DNA of 64,000 nt from Lepidurus packardi (lineage: Eukaryota > Arthropoda > Branchiopoda > Notostraca > Triopsidae), in assembly GCA_023053545.1 (NCBI GenBank), contig JAKZAN010000006.1:5275001-5339000 (forward strand), in the 5' to 3' direction. How positions within the stretch are numbered: the first letter of the stretch is position 1; every line of letters starts with the position of its first letter. Shown in pieces: positions 21,391-43,914 of this stretch. A program made the translations under genes and the position numbers. The notes beneath the pieces are model-generated. The model saw nothing but the letters and a program-made list of their open reading frames with translations, searched no databases and was not told the DNA's origin.

Positions 21391-23261
21391 CCCAAAAATG
21401 ATCATAAAAATAGCCAATAATCACCATTCAATATTAGAATTCCTATTAAAATACAAAATATAATTGGGTAGTAACTTAAAAGTACAACTAAAAGATTTGA
21501 TTAGGAATTTATTAGGAATTTAATATAAATAGAACAACCAAATGAAGTATACTTTCATTACTGGACAACTTTGTAGCACATGAATCTGTCAAATTAACAA
21601 GCTAAATGTAATCACCAATATTCCCTGATTACAGAAACAAGTAAAACAAGGCAAAGGAAGCCTAGAAACTATCAAAGGAAAAAAAGGAAGAAAAAAGGCA
21701 AGTTATTGTTGTGTCCTAAAGGTGACTTGTAAATTATTACTAGCCCAATCTTATCGCTGACAAGGTAAAGACCATAAATCTTGGTCCGTCATTGGTCCAT
21801 AAGTAGATCACAGGAACCTTATAAACAACAGCGACAACGGGAATAACTGGCTTTTACGCAAGTTCCGCAAAGATAATAGCGCACTTTGGGGTATTTCCCT
21901 TTCACGGCAACTTTGGGAAAGAAAGCAGTTAAGGACCAGAAAAAAAAAACACAAAAAAAAACACTATCTTACACACGACTTCTAGAAAGGTAATATCAAG
22001 TATGTGCAATGACCATAAAGCTAAAGTTCAGAAAACTAGAAAATGTTGAAACTAGTTCTTTTTATGGAAACTTTTTCTTTTATTTTTATTTTGGGGTTTT
22101 CCATGACGTAGGTGTAAACTCCTAATCTATAAAGGTCGTTTAACTAACATCTTGTCGTCTAGTAACTTTAACTTTTCTCTAATTACGCTAAACAGTATCG
22201 CACCCACAAAAAAAAATTAAAAAAACTTAATATTTAAGTTTTATGAACGCTTAACTTTTATGAGCGCTTAAATCTTAACTTTTATTTAAGGATAAAACTT
22301 AATAAAAAAAACTTAACTTAAAACTTTAAAAATAAAAGCTAATATTAAAAAAAAATAAAACTAAGTACTATACATTAATTTAAAAAAAAATTAAAAATAT
22401 AAATTACCAAATATATATCATAAATAAATCACCATGTGCAGTACTATCGATTACAAAGGGCGTGCTATTATAGCAAAAAAAAAATTCTAAAGTCAAGTTC
22501 TGAAATTAACCGATTTGTAACGTTTACTTTACAGTACACTATTTGTGAATTTTCTTTCTGGATTTTTTTTTTTTATTTTTTGAGTTTCCTATTTTTTAGG
22601 CTGAAGTGAAGATGTTTGGAATTACGTGAAGTTTACTTCGGAAAGTTTAAAGTTTAAATTAAAAGTTAAATTAAAAATGAAATTAAAAGTAAAAATTTTA
22701 AAGTTTAACGTTGAAGAGTATACATGGATTGGGGTTGTTTCCCACGGAGGTTGGGACGGTTTTTACGAAAACAGATTGATACAATTTCCGAATGTAACTT
22801 TGAATGACACTTTCAGAATGTAACTCTTCGAGTGTTAGGTTTCCAAAACTGCAGTATAGTGGTGGTACTGTAAGTTGTAACATGGGAAAAAGGTTTGGCA
22901 ATAATGAAATCCTAGTATCCTCGAAGACTTTCAAGTACTGTGTTCTTTTGGTCCTTGTTGTTGATCTAGCACTCCCCGCAGGTCGTCAGTTTTATAAGTA
23001 AACTCGGGTTTACTTGTGGTTTACACAAAAGGGGACGCCCATTACCTTACCGCACCCAAAAAGTAGAGCACGTATTACCGAACCCACTGAAAAAGGACAA
23101 CAACACTTTAGAACGTACTTGAAGGTACTATAGTACATCTATCTATATTGAGAGCGCGCGAAGGATTTACGCAGTAAAGAAAAGGTACCCCCCCTTCTAA
23201 AGCTGTGCGCACCCTTACCAAGCACGCGTTCTTCGTGTTTACTTGTTTAACAGACCAACCC
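21391..23261. other. AT-rich intergenic
   Basis: Very AT-rich, with low-complexity TTAAAA-type sequence at 22200-22440 and a GTTTAAATTAAAAGTTAAA run at 22640-22710. No gene recognised. A short open frame at 22626-22823 is simple-sequence. Confidence 0.4.
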
Positions 23262-23960
23262 CCCTCTTCTCTTCAAACTTCAAACCTTTCCTCAACTGAA
23301 ACCATCTTACAAATACCGTAAAAACCGTTAAAAAATTTTAATAATAATTCAAACTCATTGTCTAAACAGTCTTCAACCTTCCGCGGAATCCTTAAGATGA
23401 TTTGGATATGATGCAGCCCCTCTTCTCTATCAACTTCCAGCTTCCAACCCTCCTTCATCTGAAAGCATCATACAAATACCGTAAAAACCGTTAAAAAAAT
23501 TTAATAATAATTCAAACTCAATGTCTAAACACTCTTAAACCTTCCGCGGAATCCTTAAGATGATTTGGATATGATGCAGCCCCTCTTCTCTATCAACTTC
23601 CAGCTTCCAACCCTCCCTCATCTGAAAGCATCTTACAAATACCGTAAAAACCATTAAAAATTTAAAAATAATTCAAACACAATGTCTAAACACTCCTGAA
23701 CCTAGAGGCAACGAGCTATGCCCAAGCCCCTATTAAATTTAAAAAAAAAAAAAAAAAACACTCTTGAACCTTCCGCGGAATCCTTAAGATGATCTGGATA
23801 TGATGCACCCCCTCTTCTCTTCCAACTTCCAACCCTCCCTCAACTGTAACCATCAAAACAACCCTACAAATACTGTAAAAACCGTTAAAAAATGTAATAA
23901 TAATTCAAACTCACTCTTGAACCTTCCGCGGAATTTTTAAGACGTTCTAGGATGTGGTGC
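23262..23960 (+). repeat. Satellite-like tandem array, period about 163 bp
   Basis: Four or more units share CCCTCTTCTCT, TACAAATACCGTAAAAACCG, AATAATAATTCAAACTCA and CCTTCCGCGGAATCCTTAAG. The CCGCGG landmark is at 23381, 23544, 23773 and 23925. The wide third spacing (229) is explained by the retroposon insertion at 23704-23758 plus its target-site duplication. Confidence 0.85.
23704..23758 (+). mobile_element. Short poly(A)-tailed retroposon nested in the 163-bp array
   Basis: The 55-bp insert starts AGAGGCAACGAGC and ends in about 17 A residues. CACTCCTGAACCT before it (23691-23703) is duplicated as CACTCTTGAACCT after it (23759-23771), with one mismatch. Undisturbed array units carry this sequence only once, which supports a genuine target-site duplication. 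It is the shortest of three copies in the window. Confidence 0.75.
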
Positions 23961-24644
23961 AATGATTTTAAAAAATGGAAAGGATGAAATGAAAACTGTC
24001 TCTTTGCTTCCTTCTATCTAGTAACAGAAGGGGGGGGGTCTTCTTTTCAAATGTCTAGTGGTGTAACAGGGCAGAAAATTCGGCACCGCTGGTCCGAGTT
24101 CCCAAGGTGCTGTCAAACATCCCGTCCGCGAAGGCGAGAACCGGGTAACCGGCTAACCGTCTAACACCGACGGCTTTATCAGTCCCGGCCCATTCCCCAT
24201 CATCCCCTGCAGGCCAAGTTTCCAGAAATCCCCCTTTCTTCCTTGCACGGGCAGCCCGCGAGCCTTGCGGCATCCCCGCGGGACTGCCGCAGGGCACAAC
24301 GCATCGAACAAAGTTACTCGAGCCTAACTAAAGGGCGTGAAGCTAGTCAGGCATGAGGCATATCCATAATGAGCCTGTCACCTAAACAGAAAAAGACAAA
24401 AAAAGGCTCCAACTCACCCCCCCTTTCAGATGTAATAAGCGCGCTATTCAGACCCTTGCCCCTCCATATCCCTAAACATGACAAAAAAAGAGATCTGCCC
24501 TGAGATGTTTTTTGGGTGTGAAAGTGTAGGGCCTTTTCTTTTTGGTATGAGTGTTATGTTTGGAAATCAATTTTGACAAAGCTGATGGGAGACGAGGGAG
24601 GGTTTCATTTATCTTCCGGCAGCCGTAAGGTCCCACAGGAGCCG
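23961..24644. other. Intergenic, GC-rich patch
   Basis: A GC-rich block at about 24055-24310 contrasts with its surroundings. Its minus-strand frame (80 codons) is rich in Gly, Ala and Arg and may be a transposon fragment, but I recognise no domain. Confidence 0.3.
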
Positions 24645-24895
24645 CCAGTGATCTATCTCGTCGCCTGTGCTTCCCCCAAAAATAAAACAAAATTTACTAA
24701 AATTACTAAAAAAATAAAAAGCTGCCAGCGATCTATCTCGTCGCCTGAGCGTCCACCAAAATTTACCTCCAAAAATAAAACAAAATTTACTAAAATTCCT
24801 AAAAAATAAAAAGCTGCCAGCGATCTATCTCGTCGCCTGAGCGTCCACCAAAATTTACCCCCAAAATAAATCAAAATTGACTAAAAATTACTAAA
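24645..24895 (+). repeat. Tandem repeat A, period about 85-90 bp, three units
   Basis: Units contain CAGCGATCTATCTCGTCGCC, GAGCGTCCACCAAAATTTAC and an A-rich linker (AAAACAAAATTTACTAAAAT). The linker is shared with the adjacent array. Confidence 0.8.
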
Positions 24896-25345
24896 AAAAA
24901 AATAATATTGAGAGGAGGCTAGGGCAGGACAATCCGAGGAATGATTCCGAAGCCATCCAAAAAAGTTTCCACGTTCCTAGTTACGACTCATGGCCGCACC
25001 TCGAATCAGCTTTACCCCACAAAATAAAACGATATTTACTAAAATTACTCAAAAATAAAATTGAGAAGTGGGTACAGCAGGACCATCCGAGGAACTATTT
25101 CCCTCATCATCCAAAGAAAGTTTCCACGTTCCCAGTTACGACTCATGGCCGCACCTCGAATCAGCTTTACCCCACAAAATAAAACAAAATTTACTAAAAT
25201 TACTAAAAAAATAAAATTGAGAAGTGGGTACAGCAGGACCATCCGAGGAATGATTCCGAAGCCTATTTCCCTCATCATCCAAAAACGTCTCCACGTTCCC
25301 AGTTACGACTCATGGCCGCACCTCGAATCAGCTTTAACCCACAGG
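24896..25345 (+). repeat. Tandem repeat B, period about 150-160 bp, three units
   Basis: Units contain GGACCATCCGAGGAATGATT, GTTTCCACGTTCCCAGTTAC, GACTCATGGCCGCACCTCGA and the same ACAAAATTTACTAAAATTAC linker as repeat A. The third unit ends at the Pitx-proximal flank. Confidence 0.8.
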
Positions 25346-25399
25346 AGGGTAGGATGATAGAACGATCGGAAGACAGGCTGGGTATCATAGCTAATGTGT

Positions 25400-27301
25400 G
25401 TATGGCATCTTGAGATTCCGTCTGTTTGTGTTTCTTTTTCCTCTCAGCCACTGATGACTCTCTCTCTCTTTCTCTCTTCTTGTCTTCCTCTCTTTGGTCT
25501 CTCACTCCTTTTTACTTGAGTCGTATCTTCCCGACTCGTCCATAAAAGTTGATGAGGAACCAGCTTTACCGAGGATACAAGGGAGTTCTTCGTTTTCGCT
25601 GTGTGTATTGCCCCTTGGCAACCCTGGTCTTCCGCCACCTACTCCTTCCCGAAGGGGAAGTAGAGAGGAGGCATTTCTTCGGAAGCGACGTCAAGCAATC
25701 GTTATGTTGCTCACAGAAAAAGGTGATTTCCTCCAAATGGGACGGAAAGTCCCTCGCAATCCCTTTCCGATATCTTCATCCTCGCCGTAAAGCCCCCCTT
25801 CAAGAGCTCCGGGGGATTGCCTTAGGCTCCGCCCACGCCCTCAGGGCATAGCTTCCGCGGCGAGCGCATTGGCTAGCGACGCGGACGCCGGGGTACCTCC
25901 GGGAACCAAACAGCCCCAGGCGTTATCGTGAGCGAGGCGGAGCCACGTTACCCAAACCCCTCCCTCTTTTCCCTTCAAAGTAAAATGGATGGTGGTCCCC
26001 AAAGCTCCGGTTTAAAGCGCAGGCCAGGCCGAGAGCCCCCACTTAGGCCGGGGAATCCGGGGGTATCGTCATAGGGAACAGCTCCATTCCCCCCCCTTCC
26101 ATCCCGACCCCCCAACCTTCCAGTGTGGTGTGTCTACGAACGTGAGGGGCTTTCCGTCGCCAAGTCGCTCTCTCTGTTGTTATTGCACCAGCGAGCCCCC
26201 TCCTTCCTCAACTCAAGTAAAATACCCTTCAGCCCCCGCCCCCATCCGACTCCGACTCCGTTTGGAAACCCCCAAGTGTGGCTGCATGGTCCTATAGTGT
26301 GGCTCCTTCCCCCACCAGTCGACCCCTGGCTGCATGATATATTGACCTGGCCGGAGGCCGCTAAATCGCACCCGCAGCCCGTCTAGATTAGACGGTGAGC
26401 CTCCAGTTTAATCCGACCATTGGTAGCGGAGCCTGTCCGCGAGGAACACACACTCTGGGGGTAGTAGCTCTCGCTCGCTCTCTCTTTGGGACTGTTGGCA
26501 CCCCCGAAAGGCAAGGAAAAAACTTGCACCACTCTACGGTGGGGCGTGAGTGTAGGACTTTAAGCCGCTGACTACCACCCAACTACTCCCCTTCAACACT
26601 CTCACTCTCATCTCAAAAAGCACGGACGGAGAAAAGTGGCTCTCCCAAGCTCCCTCATTCAACTGGACTTGACCTGAAAGCTCGTGTAAAGCTGTGGACA
26701 AATCCCGGGTCAAAAACGTAAGACAGCCGGGAGAGCTTCCGCACGTCGTCCGCGAAAAGCCGCGGGACTTGACGGAAAAGCTTCTGGCTTTTGGGTTTTT
26801 TTTCCTGCTTTTTCATCCGTCGCAAATTGAAGTGTGATTCGTTTGGTGGCCGAACCCAAAACCCTCGGCAAGAGGTGGTGTCAAGTGTGTGTGTTTAACA
26901 AGGGAACTACCGAACGCAATCCCACTTGCTCAAGGTAGATTAAGTTTGCGAAACCCCGTTAAGGGTATCCAGCACGTCCCCACGCACTTATTATCAAAAA
27001 ACCTCCCCCAAAAAGCGAAAGGCGTTATCAACAGAATCGTCCGGTCCGTGCCAAGTTGTTTATGTATTGACACTTTTGCATGGCTCGACCGTAAAGGAAA
27101 GCAAAAACTACAAGTTGACATTCCGCGTCCTTCTTAAGTGATTCCCGTAATCCCTCTTCCGGGCAATAAGTGAAGAATCTCGACCAAGTGTGATTTCAAG
27201 TGAGTTGTTTGGTTTTTTGATTCGACTACCTTCCTGTGCTCACTAAAAACCAGTTTTGAAGATCAAGAAGCAGTTCTAATAACAACAACCCACGCGGAAC
27301 C
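25400..27301 (+). promoter_or_regulatory. CpG-rich 5' flank and 5' UTR of Pitx
   Basis: GC and CpG content rises from about 25500 to the Pitx start at 27302, unlike the AT-rich surroundings. The block has CT/GA-rich microsatellites (25458-25500, 26466-26485) and no long, recognisable coding frame. It is the likely promoter and 5' UTR area. No TATA box or start site can be fixed by eye. Confidence 0.45.
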
Positions 27302-38034
<10,733 letters not shown>

Positions 38035-38133
38035 AAAAACGCTAAAAATTGGGCCCAATTTTTGGCGCAAGTGAACAAATTCAACTTGAACGCTCCAAAA
38101 GTGAGTTGAGCAAGGCATACCTCTTTCAAAAAA

Positions 38134-38150
38134 AATAAACAAAAAATAAA
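38134..38150 (+). terminator. Pitx polyadenylation signals
   Basis: Two AATAAA hexamers (38134-38139 and 38145-38150) lie about 100 bases after the stop codon, giving a short 3' UTR. Confidence 0.6.
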
Positions 38151-38846
38151 TTCGTACCCTCTTGAACAAAATGTGAGTGAATTCTGAAGTGACTTTTGGT
38201 ATTGTAAAGTATCAAGTTACACACAAAAAAATTGTGGGTTTTTTTCGCCTTTTTTTTCTCTTGTTTAATAAGTGTCCTCTCTCTTTTCCCCTGAAAGTTT
38301 TTAAGTGTCACATTTCGGTGTTTCCATCGTTTTACATTTTTCTTGTCAAAAACATGACTGGTATATTATTGTTTTAAGAGTGCCAAAAAACGCGAACAAA
38401 TATGACTCGGAAGACTGGAAAGTGTCTTCTCCGTACGAATCAGCGCAAGATGTAATAAAACTAGTTGAGTTCTCTACAAAAAAATGAGTTTTACCAAATC
38501 TTTCGACAAGTTGCTAAAGAATTTCACACAAATTTTCCCTTTGATTTGGATCGAACGTTTTTGGAATTCAAAGGTTAATTTATCTGAACCTAATTTATCA
38601 AGTAAACCTTGAATAAACTAATCAAGTTTCATTTTCTTGAATAAAACTCGAATTAACTTGCCGGGTATAATTTCAAAGGGTGGCAGAAAGAACTTTTCGT
38701 ACGAAAATCACAGAATTTTTGGTTAATTAAATACCACATTAATTCTGAAAAAATAAGCTCTGTAAAACAGTTGCAATTAGCCAATTTGAGTTAATAGTAA
38801 CGAAATTATACATTTGCGTTTAGAATTTCCAGTTCCTTTTCAATTA

Positions 38847-39503
38847 CAGTGGGTGATCGGTTAACGAACATAATCCGTTCCCAAAAGTTAACTTGATCAT
38901 CGATTTAGCATTGACTTTAACGGGAATTAAATTTGATTAATTCGTTCTGGAGACCCGAAAAGAAAAAAAAATAATATAAATTCTTACTGTTTATTTATGT
39001 GTAATAACAATAACAAAATATCCAGTAATACAAATGATATGTAATAATAAGTAATAATACAGTAATAACAATAACAGGTGAACGTGTTGACAAATCTTAC
39101 ACACAGCGTCGCTTCTTCATGTGTTGGTTGTGTGCAACACGTTCTCCGTATTTAGTGACAAACAGGTGTAATGTATCCCGCTGTCAAATTTTTCGAACAA
39201 TCCGAGTGAAAGAAAGTACAAGTTTTAACGATTTTCATCAACGACGGTTGATGAGAATCGTTCGCCTAACCTAACCTAATTTATTTCCAATCCAACTCCC
39301 AATTTTCAACTCGAGTGACACCTTTTTGTCATATTTCTCCGCAGAACGTTTCGCAACAATATGACACACTAGTGTCAGTTTTGATCTCCGGGCTTTTATC
39401 CGGAGGACCGTATTGGTTCCGTTAGGGTGTTTCGTTACCCGATCCTAAAAATGCGCAAAAAAGTGTTCGTTATCCGATCTGTTCGTTAACCAATCACCCA
39501 CTG
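38847..39503. mobile_element. Non-autonomous pogo/Tc1-mariner-like DNA transposon
   Basis: Terminal inverted repeats begin CAGTGGGTGATCGGTTAACG (left, 38847) and CAGTGGGTGATTGGTTAACG (right, reading inward from 39503), 24 bp with one mismatch. The element is flanked by TA on both sides. The CAGT start, the GTTAACGAAC motif and TA target duplication are typical of pogo/Tigger-type elements. The 657-bp interior has no transposase frame, so mobilisation would need a transposase in trans. It carries a short CCTAACCTAACCTAA stretch near 39268. Confidence 0.85.
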
Positions 39504-40699
39504 TATCAATCACCACGACGCATTGGTATCGTAATCGAGTTTCAATTCTTAGAGTTACAGTAAGTTCGATTCTTACAGTTAGTGTAGCCAATCATAACAT
39601 AAACAATGTAACCCATAGGTGATGAATCAAAACATAGGAAGAGGAAGAAGTATTCCCTAAGGACACATGTCTAAATAAGCTATTAACTTCTGCCGAAACG
39701 ATGATCTAAAGGTAAGAGTAACATTGGATTGTTTTCCTAATGTGACCCTGCGGAGTATAGAGGGCATAGAAGGGCAAAGACGTACGGGTTGGGGTTGCAA
39801 GCTGCAATTGGAGTGCGTGTGAGGGGGTTGTTTTTGGCGGGTTAAGTTCAATTTATTCGGTTCGTGTTCGTGTGGCCAAAAGTCTGTGGCGTGGTTAACC
39901 AGCATCCATCTAAATCTTCTTCTTTCAGCAGCAGGTGGTCTTCATTTGCTTGCTAAGCAGGGATTCATCAAGTTTGGACACTGGGGACCTATCTACTTCC
40001 CCCCCCCCCTTCTCCTTCCCCGTTACAATAACGACATGCGAGGGTGTAATGGGGGTAAACGGGTAAACCACATCCTTATGGTCTTCCTAGCTCTCTTTTC
40101 CCCTTGCCTTCTTGCTCTTGGTTGCTTTATCGATACATACAAGCATAATGTACATTACTTCAAGCCAAGGCTCCGCCCCTTTAGTAACACTTTTCCATAA
40201 ATCTACGCAACGCAATGTAATGTAACACCCTCATTGTTTGGGTGGCCCGTTCCAAATCTCGTATTTATCCCTTATTTCATGTTGTTTCCCCTCACCTTAC
40301 CCCCCCCCCTTTCGGTCATTGATATGCATTGAACTGTCCTATTCCATGCCATGTGCAGTGTTATAGTATAGAACGTCTGTCCTCTTCAAGGGGGTACGTG
40401 GATGTGTTGGCTTGCTTGCACATCCCGAGCAATCATACACTACATTAACCGTTTGCCTTGTCCTGGGCCTAATTACTTTTGCGCATGACTTGCCCCAAAT
40501 CGAACCAAATGGCTTCATTCCGAGCCATCCGAAATGATAACAATAAGAAAAAAATAAGAAAAGTTCTCCCAAAACTCCATCTCTTGTACAACCGACTCCA
40601 ATGTTTCAACAACAACAACGTAAACATGATTAAACTACCTTCACGAGTTTCAGGGATTCCTTATGTTGATTGTTGCAGAAGATTCTTACTTTCCTTACT
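39504..40699. other. Intergenic
   Basis: No gene recognised. C-runs lie at 39998-40010 and 40302-40310. Short open frames lack any domain or splice context. Confidence 0.35.
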
Positions 40700-41360
40700 T
40701 CAATGTTGGTAACCATCTTTAAGAAACCCTTTCATTTCATTGTTGACATCATTCTTTAATAGTTAAAAACCTGCCTTCATTGTTGTGGCTCAACTTTTTC
40801 ATTGCTTAGCATCTTTTTTTCACTGTTAGCATCTCATGCTCAGTGTTAGATGCCTTAATTCATTGTTGGGATCCTATTTTTCAGTGTTAGAAACCTTAAT
40901 TCATGGTTAGAATTTTTTCCGAATATTAGAAGCCATAATTTATTGTTGTGCCTCAACTTTTGAATTGCTTAGAATGCTTTTTCATTGTTGGAATCCCACT
41001 CTCAATGTTAGCTGCCTTAATGCATTGTTGGGATCCTGTTTCTCCCTTGTTAGAATCTTGGTTTACTGTTAAAATGATGGGTTTCGAGTAGTAGAAGCCT
41101 TAATTCATTGTTGAGATCATTCTTTCACTGTTAGAAACCCTATTTCATTGTTGTGCCTCAAGGTTTTCCTTGTTAGAATCCCATTTTCAATGCTAGATGC
41201 CTTAATTCATTGTTGGAATCCTACTTTTTCGTTGTTGGAATCCTAATTTCACAGTTTAGAAATAATCTTTGGTTTTGCGATGTTAGAACCTTCATTCATT
41301 GTTGGAATTCATCCAAAAGACGGTTTAAGCTCTCCTTTTTCATTGTTGCGATGTTTTCAC
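40700..41360 (+). repeat. Degenerate tandem array of TTCATTGTTRGAATCC units
   Basis: About 25 imperfect units of 25-30 bp share TTCATTGTTGGAATCC / TTCACTGTTAGAAACC. It resembles the motif style of the 35-36 kb array but has a different consensus. Confidence 0.75.
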
Positions 41361-43914
41361 GCTGTTCGTTAGCTAATAACGCTTTTTAAAGAATATTTGA
41401 AAGATAAAAAAAAACTCTAAATCGAGAGTGTTGAATTAGTTTAAGTACCAAAACCGTTTAATTTAAACTAAGAATAGAACTTAAAAACTCGAGTTTCTAT
41501 TTCGGGCCACGGGAAAGCAAGACGCGTTGAAAAGTTATTGGGCACGTTCCTACCGTGACTGAAACGGCGGGGGGGGGGGGGGGGGGCTTTCTTGCACTAT
41601 GTTAATGCTCCAGGCCACGTGTCCGCTCGTACAGTACAATACCGTACGCGCGTCCAAGTTCATAAACAAAGTTTCCGCGCGTTATTCTCTAGTAAATTGC
41701 TAGGGAAATCCGATTATTATTACAAGCTTCTCGGGTGACACAATTTGCTGGCGGGGATTGCCAGAACCCCCTCGTTGGAAGGGCAAAAAAAGCGTGACAA
41801 GTCCATAGGATTGTTTTTCGCTATGCTAAAGTGTGACGAAGTGGTAAGCAGCCGGTTCCTGACAAGACTAATCCAACTTCCAAGCCCCGGACGACGTCCC
41901 CGACGACGTCTAACTTCTTTGCCTGAGTATTCCCCTTCCTTACAGTAACTCCACTAAAAAAATGTAAAAAAATGTAAATATATATGTACGTATTTATGTA
42001 CGTGTCCCTCTCTGTCTGTCTTCTTGGCGAAGGACGTAACTGAAAACCTAACAGACTTCCATCCCTCCTTAGCATGCGCCAAACAGATCTTCTGTGTTGA
42101 TCACAATTTGCTAATAGAATTGATTGCCTTTTCGTCTTCAAAGCTCTGTAAACTCTGCAAACTCTGCAAGATCTGCAAAGTTGGCCTAAACAACAAGGTT
42201 GGAGACACGGCGCAGGACTTCATTAACTTATGGTGAAGCAATGGACGCTCAACCAATCCTAGCTATGGGTCGTATAAGGTCCTGAGGTTTTAAGCTTCGC
42301 TCAGGAAAAGGAAGGTAATAAAGGAAACACAATTAAAAACAGCAGCGGCGAAAGAAAGGCAACATAAATGATGATATGTGGTGGTGGGTTGCTCTTTTGT
42401 GTGCACATACAAAACCAGTGCAGCCATTTACGGCTGCTAACTTCATTTGGTTGGACCCCTGCTGCTTCATGACGCCGCAATAGTGGCGACAAAGGAGAGC
42501 AGGAGAGCCTGGCCTGAAAAGGAGGGGGCTTTTATACTTTTATAACACGGATCTCTATGAGAAAGTGGCCCAACTATAGAGGGCGAAAACTCAAAAGCAC
42601 ATTAAAGTTTTCCTTTTCCTCCGTAGTGAATTACCAATCCTGAGTGAAATGACAGGTAGAGTTTCTTAAGTATTCTTAAGTTTGTTCCAATTTTCCTAGA
42701 ATTTGGGGGGGGGGGGGGGAAGAAATCGGACCATTCCGGGCCCAAAGGATCAAAGTTTCCTTTGGAATACAATGCAGGAAGTCAATTCTGCCAAGAGAGG
42801 AAAGGTTATGACGTGGCGAAATAAGGATTTGTTAGTTGGAATGGTTGTTTTCTTGGGTAGATTTTGTAATTGCAAAGCGCTTTAAAGAAGAATTTTGGAG
42901 TTAAGCTATGATCCAATAGGTATTAAGTTGCATAACTGCAATAAGGCAAAAGCGCCGGTATTTCTGCTCGAGAGAATATGAAGTACTCTTGTTTTCTTGA
43001 AGTACTTATGTTTTTCTTCGACTATGATGATAAAGAAAGATCAAAGTTTCCGTTGCAAGGCGCCAATGCATTTTTCATGTAGAAACGTAAGTTTAGAGAA
43101 ATAATCGGGACTTACGGATTAAATGGACGTGTCCAGACCAGAATGCAGGAAGATAGACGAAGAAGGTTTTTCGGTGTCAACCTCCCAACAAAATGGCGTC
43201 AAGGATTGATTAACGTTGAACGTTATAGTCGGTAAAACCAAACTAAACAAAAATAAGCAATCACATTAATCAATTTTTTAATGAAATGTATTAATTGGAT
43301 TATGAGTTCGTATATACGTAGTGAGAGTGGGCCGCCTAGATAACGGATATAGAGCGTTTTAATGATTTTATTAGGGTAATTAAATAAATATCAAGATTTC
43401 AATATATGTACTGAGTTTTACGGGAGTGCGAGTGGTTTTAATTAACTTAGGAACTTACCTATGCCATCTAAATACCTTAAGCTCTGTTTGTTGTTATCAG
43501 AGACACTTAATTTTCACATTTAAACCCGAATTTGAAACTGCCCTGTCATTATTTTGATTCCGGCACAAGAATCGGCGACTTACTCGTCTGCTACTACTCC
43601 CACGCCATCTACGAAGGTAAGTTTCTACTATAGTTTTGGCGCCGACGCACATTGCCAGGTTAACGTTTGAATTTGGAAATTGTAGTTACTTTTCTTCCTA
43701 CAAATAACAAAAATATTTGTAATAAAAATTAAAATAAAACTAAATATTCTCGTAGACTATTGTTTTAAATCACGCGCGTTCACTTTTAATGAATCTTAAA
43801 TTCCAAATAAACTTTATAAAACTGGCATCGCCGTAGCAGTCGTATTTTTAACTGTTTATTATTGTCGTCCGTGTTTCGTTTGCTGTGCTGTTAAACGTGT
43901 ATTTGTAGACTAAA
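41361..43914. other. Intergenic and 5' flank of IGBP1
   Basis: No gene recognised. G-runs lie at 41569-41586 and 42704-42718, and short CTCTGCAAA repeats at 42147-42180. A GAAG|GTAAGT donor at 43613-43622 may end a 5' non-coding exon of the following gene (inference). Confidence 0.35.

Noticed and set aside
23262..23960. CRISPR-like array
   Set aside because: The spacing is regular, but whole units repeat rather than alternating with unique spacers, and the DNA is eukaryotic. It is a satellite-like tandem repeat.
24055..24297. GC-rich 80-codon minus-strand frame as a gene
   Set aside because: No motif, splice signal or neighbouring exon. It may be a transposon scrap but cannot be supported.
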